Of a DNA stretch of 64,000 nucleotides, positions 23,546 through 34,400 are shown in pieces. Made by a program: the position numbers and the translations under genes. The notes under the pieces were generated by a model. It made no database searches and was not told the DNA's origin. It saw only the letters and a program-made list of their open reading frames with translations. Source of the DNA: Xiphias gladius (Eukaryota > Chordata > Actinopteri > Istiophoriformes > Xiphiidae); the NCBI RefSeq assembly GCF_016859285.1, contig NC_053418.1:7052521-7116520 (forward strand), read 5' to 3'. Numbering within the stretch: the stretch's first letter is position 1; every line of letters starts with the position of its first letter.

Positions 23546-23633
23546 TTTAAATCTAACACAGCAGTATGTGCATGAAAAATTATGTACAAACAAAACTGTT
23601 CATAACAGGGGTATAAGAAGAACAACACAACTT

Positions 23634-23993
23634 TCCGATAAGGCACCATTTCTTAAGGGTTTATAAACTGTAATGAACGGATTTATCAATGGTTGATACA
23701 TTGTTTACTAGTAAGGCTGGATTACCGGCTGGGCAAAGCAGGCAACTGCCCAGTAGCCAGTAGGTTTACCTCATACAATTTCTGTCCACATCGTTTGATT
23801 AATCACAAATTTGGTTGACATTTGTACAACTGAAGTGCAATATCAACTCCTCCTCCATCTTTGTAGCCCAGTCTCGTAAAGGGACTCTTTATGCAAATTA
23901 AGTTTTAAGACCTTAATTGTTTTTTTTTTTTGTCTGTTCTAAAACTGTGTTTTATCAAATTGTTTCCACTGTTTGTGTCAAGTAATTAACACC

Positions 23994-24030
<37 letters not shown>

Positions 24031-24237
24031 ACGCTGGCAAAGTAGTATTATTCCATCAAAGATGTACTACAAGGCTGCAACCAACAGTTATTTTCATTAC
24101 CAAGACAAATGTATAGATAGGTATAATGTATATAAACATTTTGGGCTTATTAATGGTTTATGACTGATCTATAAAGCAGTAATAGGCCATAAATACAGCT
24201 TGTAAACTCTTCATAAATGGTGTCTTATCAGAGTGGT
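23634..24237. mobile_element. Non-autonomous DNA element with terminal inverted repeats
   Basis: The left end ccgataaggcaccatttctt matches the reverse complement of the right end, ctgataagacaccatttatg. The match continues for about 40 bases (agggttta against agagttta, then ctgt). The element is about 0.6 kb, non-coding, and contains a CA microsatellite and a possible nested insertion. No transposase was seen and the family was not identified. Confidence 0.5.
23995..24028. repeat. (CA)n microsatellite
   Basis: About 34 bases of CA inside the inverted-repeat element. Confidence 0.9.
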
Positions 24238-25478
24238 AACGATAAACAATAGTCAGACAATAAAGACAGTAAAATAAATAAATTCATTGAGACAGTGTTC
24301 ATACGATATTTAACAAAAATACTGCGTTGTCATAGCCTTCTTATTTTGAATGTATTTTTAAAGGTCTCTACTCCTGGTGCCATATTGAATTAGTTCTTGA
24401 CAAAAGTGTCCCAATTCTGGTTTGGAGTCAACCCATTCCTTTTTACGACTGTGGAATTTCCCCATTAATAAAATCATTTCTACAACAAAAAAACAAAACA
24501 AAAAAAACAACAAAAAAAAAAAAAAAAAAACCTTGTCCATCTTGTTGCCTGTGAAATGAAGAAAAATGTCTTTACCTTGTAATCGGATTGTTTGTTTGTT
24601 CCTTATAACATGCTAATAGTCCTCCCAGAATATTTTGCTGTAAATACTAAGGTAAAACAGATTCTATTAGTACTTAGTAATACTATCAAAAGTATAATGT
24701 TATGAACAGTTGTGTTTGTTTGCGGATGTCCACTGTTCGAAACACACTGGACTAAATCTCACCAGCAGCAGCACTTTCAGCTAAAAACCAAGGTAAATGT
24801 TATCATACGATAAACAGGTTAAAATGTAAAGACAATTTTCTCATTTACATGGAAAAATCACACCAAACAAATTTACTTACTCGCCGGCAAGATACATGAA
24901 GCTAAAATACCCCACAGCACCTAAAGGCAGCAAAAGCATTGCCACAATCACTGGTATTGAGGTTGGTGCAGTTCTTGGTATTGAACAGGAATTGTAAAGT
25001 TTGTATGTAACAGTAGTTCAGGTCAAAGACTTTTGCATGTTTTACAGTAGTATCCTCTGATTAATATCGCCATTCATATAAATTGCTGGAATAATAATAA
25101 TAGTAATAATTTTTTTTAAAAGGGGATCTTTAGTTGATAGTTATTCATGCATATTGATTAGTCTTTAAACAAAACAACTCTAAATAAGATCTCAATGACA
25201 ATGTGTAACACATTATGCAGTCATCGGCTTGGTTCTGAACTTTTATTTATTGAATCATGCAAATTAAATCCTACTCATAAAAGCTGTACCATAAAAACAT
25301 TTAATTAGAAAAAGGTTTAAAATCTACAAAACATGAAAAATTAATTTGTTAACGGGGTGTTTACAAACACAAAGTACAGTAAAAGAGCAGAGGACGGTCC
25401 GTGAAAACAAAATGTAGCTTCCCAAACATAAATCAACAGTGGAAGCTGCTTGTACCGTCCGCAACATAAAGAAAAATC
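24238..25478. other. Intergenic spacer and ZNF462-like 3' UTR
   Basis: AT-rich DNA with A/T runs around 24,480-24,530 and no recognisable exon. The right part (from about 25,240) is probably 3' UTR of the zinc-finger gene. Confidence 0.5.
25242..25251 (-). terminator. Candidate polyadenylation signals, ZNF462-like gene
   Basis: Two overlapping AATAAA hexamers on the minus strand, about 230 bases beyond the stop codon. They are the first canonical signals downstream. Confidence 0.5.
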
Positions 25479-28400
25479 TTATAGTCCATGTCGCATAATG
25501 TGACGCTTCAATTCAGTGCTGTTCGTGAGGTTTCGTCCACAAAACCCACAGGTAAACATTGGCTTTTCTGTAACTGATGGGCAGAGGACTTCAGCAGCTC
25601 CACCCTTGGCTGTGAGTGCACCTGAAAAACAAGAGAAATGAACTTAGGTTGATAGTAGTTGATACTACCAATATTTCGTTTTGTAGGTTCCTGAGAGTTC
25701 AAATTTGCTGATTTCAAAATAATCAAATAACTTAGCTGAATGTAAGCACATGAAAACTGAGGGGCAAAAATTAAAGATCAAATATGTCATAAAAATGTGT
25801 GATGCTATGCCATTTATTTTTTCACCAGGCAATCATCACAAAGTCTGACATGCCTCAAACTGATGATATCATACCATCCGACAGACTGAGCATTTAAAAT
25901 TTTATAGGACCCATCTCACACCATGCGACATGTAATAAACTTACATCATCGCTGTTGTCGCATGGTCTAAAGGCGCCTTTACATAGAAAGCAATGGGTGC
26001 GGGCGTTTTAATGTGCGTCAAAAGCCGCCGGTTTGTGTTGCCCTTCACTGTGCATTCAAACTCTCGTTCTGTTCCTTCAATTTAAAAAAAAAAAAAATCA
26101 ATCAATCATTTAGAGTCACTGAGATGAATTTAGAGTCTTACTTTTGTGCACACGTGGATTGTCAGCTTCCTCTATCCTGTGTCCGTCCTCATGTTCCTGA
26201 TCCTGGCATCGGTTCTCGTTGCCTTCAGTGATCACCTCATCTTCTCCGTCCTGCTTCTGCTCAAGATGATCTTCCTCCTCCTTGCAATCTCCGAGAGGTT
26301 GCACGACCTCCTTTAGATATTCATTCTCAAGTACTGGCATTTCTCCATAAGGGTCTGTTACCCCCTCACTGTTTTTCTGATTGCACATTTGTTCCTCTTT
26401 GCAATTTGTAAATGAGACCCCTGAGCTGTCCTTATGGCTTATCTTAAGTTGTGCGCGGTTGGGCAGAAAGTTTGTTTCAACTTTGAGTTTTGAGTTGTGG
26501 GCCAAAATGATGCTACCCTCTTCATCCGGCAACTGACCTAGAGTCTTATCTACACAGTCGGTCTCGATGTTCTGCTCTATCTTAACCGTTCTATCCCGAT
26601 CTGCCTTCTTGTGTATCTTGCGGATGCTGCCATCCTCATCCAACGCTACGATACGACGCAGTATTTCATTTTCTACTCTAGCATCGATGCTCAATGTTCT
26701 ATGCTGAAGCACCTTAATATTTAACTTGTGGGCCTTTGTTTTTTCAGCTATGTTACCATATGTTGATGAGCTCCCCTCCGCCGCCTCCTTTTTCTGCTGT
26801 GTGAACATTATGCTGCTGCCCTCACTACCTCTCACTTTGGGTTGGGCTTGGATCCCAATCGTCTGCCTCTCCCTCTCTGGACCACTGCATTCCTCAGACT
26901 GGATAGCTGCATTGCTCCCTTTACCAACATTTTGTTCTACTATATCTTCTATCCTCTTTCCTCTTGCAGTGTCTGGCAGGAACACAATCCCTGCTGGTTC
27001 TTGTGGGTCTTGCTCGTGCTTCAGACACGCTTCGTTCATCTGTAGCGTAACTGTCTTCCTGCTGTTACTTTCTGCCGGGTTCTCCGCTTGTGTCTTTCGT
27101 AGAACTTCATTACAGTCTGTAAAAAACTCCTTTATTTCTACATCCTCATTCTCATTGTTGTTGTGCTCCAAGTTTGATAATGGCTCCTCGTCCTCCTCCG
27201 GCATCCTACACAACCTTGCCTGTAGCTGATCAAGGCTGACCTGACCCACAAGCTCATGATTCCTCACAACCTGCAGAAAAGAAACACGAAACAAAACAAA
27301 AAAACAGACAAACAAACAAAAAATTAAACTAAAATCTTACAAAGAACCCATATAGCCCCACTTGAACTGCAGGAAATATTTCCAGGAATTCTTCAGGAAT
27401 CTGTTTTGAACAGTGGAATCAGGGTCTAAATGTAGTTCCTCAGCAATAATTCAGATGGCCCAGGAACCATTGGGGCTAAATTTGCAGTGCTGAACATAGC
27501 TCATTGACACAAACCTTGCAGCTGCAACAACTTGTGCTTAGCTTTCTTAACACAGTAAACAAGTGCTGGGTGCCACTAGTATCAATATTAGGGCAAGAGA
27601 TTGACATTTTTCGTCAAGTATATTGCAATTAAAAACAAAATGATGTTGTTGGAAGCCCCACTGGTCTACAAAGACTGACTTAAAGCAGGATAGTGGTCCA
27701 GTTCCAATGTACCTCCCTAAGACGTCAGCGCTGAACTTCTACAGACTTTAAGTGACGTCACCCTTGACATCAACACAAGTGTCTGCCTGCAGCCAGGTGT
27801 GAGGGCTCCAAACACTGTCCGAGTGGAAAAGCACTTTGCGACGGTAAAGTTTGAGGCCGATAGCTCGGACTGTATGTTGTTTATAAATAAAGAGTTCTGG
27901 TTATATATTTGGAATAGAAAGATACAATCCTGAGACAAACAGCGACACATAAACAGTGCCGGGAAACAAGATGTGTGAAACGAGAAGGACACGTCATCTT
28001 GCTGAATCCTTCCATGTTTTAATTCTTCTCTTTTTAATGAAGTGCAGTTCCGCTGTTGTTAGAGCTGGGCCTGTTTATGTGAATGAGCAGAGCACGCCAA
28101 CATGTGTCCCATCATTTTTTTAATTGGACTAATTTGCCTATTGTTCTTGGTTATGACAGGAATGTGCAGAAGAGAATTTTTAGTTGCTATTTTAGTTGCT
28201 GCGGCTCCATAATTCCAGGAACTCTGTTTGAAAGGGGTCAGCAGGTTTAACTGCGGGCAAGTTTTTTTTTTTTTTTTTCCCCCCCAGCATTGCTGTTGGA
28301 GGGGCCAACATAGTTTTACATGTGTGGTGGAGACACACCCCTACATGCTGTCAATGTTGTTTTTGTTTTTTGAGTATTTTATTTCTTTAAGAATAAAACT

Positions 28401-31400
28401 CATTTATATAACTGGCTGTTTTAGGGGTTGTATCTAAGGGCAGCTAATTTTTCCCCCACCAGGAAGTTTGAGCTAAAAGAGGTACAGCAGCTGATGTTAA
28501 TATTCATTTGGAAAAAATGACTCCCAGATGCAAATTTGAAAGTTACTGGTTTAATTTATGGTTGAATGGTAATACTGTTGTTGTTGCCGCTGCACTACTA
28601 GACTGCCATCTACTAGACTGTGTTTGAGATGCAAATCATTATTGTTATTTACAAGGTCACATTTATTTGGATTTACATGAGTCTTGTATTTACAGTGTTA
28701 CAAATGTGGGAGAGTTTTGCCAAGATTTTGATTCAAATTATAAAAAGGGAAAACTTTGTCTTTCACTGGGGGGCCAAATATTTTTGTTGGAGGGCCAGAT
28801 TTGGCCCACAGTCTGCTATTTCTCCTACCACTGCCGCAAAGGGTTCAGTGACAGTAGTATTTTCTAGATTTAATTTTTACACTGGCATTTGAAAATGTGA
28901 AACAAAGACACTGCATACAGTTCCTTTTGGTTTTTAAAATTCCTGGACATTCGAAGTGGGTATTGTATCACCTCTTCAGACACAAAGGAATTCCAGCGAT
29001 GCAAAGAGGGACTTAGCGACAAATCCTCACCTGATGCTTATCGCTCAGGTGCGCCTCCAAGTCGCTCAGCAGAGTGCAGTCGAAGTAGCAGAGCCGACAC
29101 TTGAAGGGTTTGATGTCGTCGTGCCTCATCATGTGCAAACGCAGGTTTTCAGCACTGCCGCTGGTGAAAGTGCATTTGTGACAGCGGAAGACGATGCCTT
29201 GAAGGTAGCGTGACAGCTTTGGGCGACGCACCTCTATTGGCACGACACGTTCCTCTGAATTCAAAAGAAATAAAAAGAATGAACATAACATGACGGATTG
29301 GGGTTTCAGTGGGTGGGAACACTGAATCCTGTCCAGCATCTAACCTACCGCGATGCAAGACAATGTGATCGATCATGTTATTCTTGTTCTTGGTCTGGTA
29401 AAGGCAGAAAGGGCAGCGGAGGTCCTTCTGATGAGTAGGTTCTGACTGGCAGGTAGAGTGCCCAGTCCCCACGTGCATCTCCAGGGTTTTCCTAATAAAA
29501 AGGTAGGACAAACAAGTGACAGTGACAAAATGTGGAGAACGCTGGGAGATCACCTTTGCTCTCACAACTACCCCGAATGGCAGGTTAGTGACCAATGACA
29601 GAGACTTGCCAACTCAGTGAAATTTTTGCTGAAACCATCACAGAAATTATGTTTCCCTGTTAACTCTGACTTGAGAAAGAAAAAAAAAAAAAAGTGAGCT
29701 CCACATGTCCTCAATACATGGATGACTATCTCGACATGAATTCAAAGTTCAAATCTTTATCAATTTTTAAATATGACATGACAACATTCTGTTCACCTTT
29801 ACTTGAATCCTGTATATAATCATTGAATAAAAACACACAGAGCACGTCCAAAGTCACTCCCTATTTTCTATACAATGCACTATATTTACTTTTTTTTATT
29901 TGAGTGTCTGAACTCTGTGTGTGAGGGCTTATGCTCTATATAGTGCCCTATATAGAGCAACATTTTATAATGCTGAAGACAACAACAACACTCTATCCTA
30001 TTAATTGTATCCTAATACATGCACTTTTGATATGGCCTTGTTTGTAGGGTTCCTTCTCCCAGGAGACCATTTGTGTGCATGCTCTGATTTCTAAATCTAA
30101 TTTAATGTTTAGCAAAAGCCGCTGGAACAACACATCTCTTGTTGTAAAATTTATGTAAACTATTGGCAAAAGAAAAGTTACAACAGTTTTCACGATCCAA
30201 AAATATTTCCTAAATGCCCATGGTGGCTGTAACGCACCTTAAACCAGTGAAAAAGTTGCAGTCCTTACACCTGAGGATCTTCTTCCCATGGCGGTTTAAG
30301 TAGTGTCGTCGCACGCTAGACAGGTGTCCAGTGTTGAAATTGCAGAACTCACAGTGAAGCAGACTGTGTTCAGGAAACTCGGTTTCTTGCAGGTTCACCT
30401 TAGACGAGATACCAGTCTGTGCCATCAAGCTGTAGTGGTTCAACTGCCGCTGGACATCTGGGGGCTCCAAGTACAGCGATTCTGTCAAAGTGTAACAAAA
30501 CCACCGACTTTCAGTGAGGCAACAAATGCAAAAAGTGTGCATTTCATATACATTTTGACAGATATATATACTATGATTTATAGGACATAAGAGGGACAAC
30601 TTGCTTCCAATCATTTCAGGTTCTTCATCAGGTGCGGGCAAATAATTTTTTTCCTCTGATAAATTAGGATGCTCCTTGTTGGCCCTCTGAGTGTTCTCCT
30701 CATCTTGGCGGCCAGTCTCTGCAGGATCCATAATGACATCTGGGCATCCAGCAGGAAAACATACATGGAATGAAAGCCAGAGAAAATAAAAAAACATCAA
30801 GAAATATCTCAAAGCAAGTGCTGTGTAATCTGTGCAGTCAAGTAGATTTTAACACTGTTTTTAAACCAGAGAATGTGCTCAAAACCAATCTGAATTACCT
30901 CGAAAGAGTAGCCATTACTCAAAACTTTCTCTCTTTTCCTTTTCAGTTGCTAATTTTACCACACGGCAAAAATATTTTAGTTCGACTAGTTACAGGCAAA
31001 GTACAATGTGCCTGTGTAAGCACATATTAAACAACACTTGGCTGGATGCTGGTGGTAGTAAAGCGTCCTGATCAAAACCAGCCAGAACAAACAGTCCCAG
31101 AAAGAGGCAGCGTCTTCATTTATACTACTGACATGTAGCAACTTATTTTAAAAACATGTACGTCAGCGTTTCCTTTCATGTTTTCCATACGGATATAGGT
31201 GAACTAGAAATTCACAAATAATTGATTAAATTCTCAGCTGAAAGCAAAGACATCTGATGAATCATACGACCATGATACCATTGCCATTTGTTGTGTAATT
31301 GTACGTTACACATGGGTTGCTCACTCTGATGTTGTTTCATAAAATGACTCCTCCACAGGCCCAAGACGGTTGTCCGATAGGAACAGAAACTACATAGGAA

Positions 31401-34400
31401 AGGCCTCAAGGTCCCAGATTTGTAGAGGACATATTTGTTAATGCTGTAGAGATAATGTGAAAAAAAACATGTTAAGTCAGATACAATCACAATTAGCTCA
31501 TCAATAACTAAATAGATGTTGGGGGCTCTGGACATAAAGGACATCAAATTTGTGAAATGTGGTTTTTTATTTAATATGTTAACATTGTACTGTTGAACAA
31601 AGTACTAATAATTCTGCATTAATGATACTCTGATAGTATTAATGAGCTCTGCTAAGCTATTTGAATGGTTGTAAAGAGCACAGAAACCACCGGGGGAGCT
31701 CTCATACATGCAAGTGTGAGCCCAAATGTAGCAATCATAAGCAGTTTTTTTTTTTTAAAGATGGACAAACATGTGATTTTTGTTTTGAAGAGCTTGTACT
31801 ATAAACAGACCAAAACCTTATTCTTACTTGTGCCTCAATGCCGAGATGGGCAGATTGTTCAGTTTCTTGATGGCCGCCAGGGCTGCGTGGCTGCGCTCAT
31901 GTGAGCGCAAACCTTTCAGAGACATGAATGTGCGCCCACACTGTTTGCAAGTGTGTTTGTATTCTCTCGATTCCAGCTCCGGCTGTTCAGGATCAGTGTG
32001 TTTTGAAGGCAATGACTGCGGACTTGTTGGCAAAGTGAAGGTCTCTACTGGTGTCACATTCCACTGGGTCAGCTCCTCCACAGTTTCTAAAATGGGCAGT
32101 TCATCTTGCGTACAGATCTGAAAATTTAACACAGCAACTGTCACCAACTTTTAAACTTACTAGTGTAGCTCAAGCATGAAAAAAAGAAAAAAGATCCAGA
32201 ATATAAATGATCATACGGGCAGAGTCAACTTACTTCAATGGATGTGGCCTCTGGTGTTGTCGTAAAGACAAACGATGCCTTTGTCTTTGCAGCCGGTGTT
32301 CTCTCTTTCATCCTTGCTCTATGGTGATCCAGGTGGCGACACAGCTTTCTAATTCCATTCAACTGTTTTCCGCAGTGGTCGCATCTGTAAACCCCTGTGC
32401 TCTTCTTTGACTCCCGTGATAACACAGTGAAGTCCGATTTGCAGTCTGAGCTATGAAAGATACAGTAGTGGGCAATAAGCAGCTGAGATGATTCAAACGT
32501 TAAGTTTGGACACTTCTTACATCTGACGTGTGCACTTTCCGCGGATGTAGCTTCGAGCAGGCAGCGGGCCTTGTTGCGTTTACGCTTGTTATACTTCTCC
32601 AGCAGCTTGTATGTGCTGAAGGCATCCAATTTGTGAGTCTTTTTGTAGTGACAATGCAGATACCTCCGACACACTCCGGAATAGGTACACATGTGGCACT
32701 TGTACAGTGACACCTTGTTTTGCACTGACACTTGACACGTCTCAGGAAGGCTCTGCTGTTGACTGTGGTCAATTTCTGTGGGGTTCACTGTCGATATTAC
32801 TGAGCCCTGAGAGCCGGGATAAGGCTGTTTTTCGGTTTCAGTTTCAGTTTCAGCTGAATGGTCAGAAGCTGCTGGCGCTGCCTGACTGTGGTACCTCTCG
32901 CTGTGGACTTTCAGTTTCATCCATGATGCATAAATCTGTGGACATTTCTTACACATATACCCTCTTTCTTTAGAACCTTTTCCCATCGTACACCTGACTA
33001 TGTTGGTTACAAGTATTTCATCCGTTTTAAGTTCATCTGCCCTGGCTATGAGGGCTGGATGCTTCATTTGGCAGTGAGTGAGAGTTCCGTGGTAGCTAGC
33101 ATTCACATAGGGACAGGTTGGACACTTGTAGACTAATATTTTGTTTTCTTCAGTCGTTGCGCTAGACTCACATGCCTCAGAAGTGTTTGCTGGTTGCTGA
33201 GTTGTAGGGCAGTCAGGAGATGTTAGCACTGTCTTCTCTGGGACCTGCTTGTATAGTGGTGCATAGTATTTTAAGAAAGCGTTCTTTCCATGTTTCTTAG
33301 TATAATGGTTTCCGAGACGCTTTTTCCTGAAATAGGATCTGGAACACAGGACACACTTGTATACACAATCCTTAATCTTTGAAACAGATGCGTTCCTGTA
33401 GTGAACACGCAAGTGCCGAGCAAGCGCAATTTTTGTGCTGCAACTGTAACTGCAATGCTGGCACCTAATTACGGCATATATTTTTTTCCGTAAAAAGGAA
33501 GCCTTCGATACTGATCCGAGAGTGCTGTGGGTATTAAATTGTTGTGTTTTACTCATAGCTGATGGTTTAGGAGCCGGTTTGAGCGTGTTTGGCACAGTGT
33601 TCGCCACAGTCTCATTGTGGTCGTTCTCACAGTGCTTGTTCATTTTCTCCAGCGTTGCATAGACCTGAGGGCAGGTTTTACACATGTACCCACTAAGTTT
33701 CAGACTGTCACAACCTTTTCTTTTCAAACCGTCGTCCCAACTGTGTAGATGTGATTCATCCATGTGAAGACTGTCCGCCCTGGATACCAAGGCAGGATGC
33801 TTCTTCTGGCAGTGAGTGAGAATTCCTTGATAGTTGGTATTGATGTAGGTACAATATGGACACTTAAAGACGTGCACACGTGTTTGGATTTGTACTTGCT
33901 GTTCATGCCGTTCTTGCTGTTCGTGCTGTTCATGCTGTTCACACTGTTCATATAAACTTCCAGTTACAGCTTCTTGGTGTTTCATTCCACAGTGAGTGCT
34001 GAGACCCCGCTGGGTTTGAAACCTTGCAGGGCAATAATGGCACTGGATCATTGTGGGAGATGCTGTTGCTTCACGAGGAGAACCAGGTGACATGCCAAAT
34101 TCAAGAGGCACTTGGTAGGCGTCAAATAACCCTGGTATTTCATTGGGGTCTTCCACTTGGCTGTTTGCACTTGACTTCTTGTTGGTGATGACATTCAGGA
34201 CTGAGCCGTCTTCTTTCACGGACCAAGGGTGAACGGCTCGGTAGTGGCGTGTGATACTCGACATCGAGCTGCCTTTAAATGAGCATGCTCTGCACGAGTA
34301 CGTCTTGGTTTCATTTTGTCCAAATCTTTGGGACAGTACGGTGGCATCAGTGCCATCGCCGTCACTGATACCATCAGTGTGCCTTATTTGAGGTTTCTTC

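Noticed and set aside
23189-23575. 128-codon plus-strand frame in the CpG-rich block
   Set aside because: No ATG-based start in good context, no recognisable domain, and the block fits better as the mfsd10 5' UTR and promoter on the other strand.
26726-27229. Antisense open frame of 167 codons opposite the acidic exon of the ZNF462-like gene
   Set aside because: It is the mirror of a Glu/Lys-rich coding exon (Leu/Phe/Ser-rich translation), with no domain, splice or start support.
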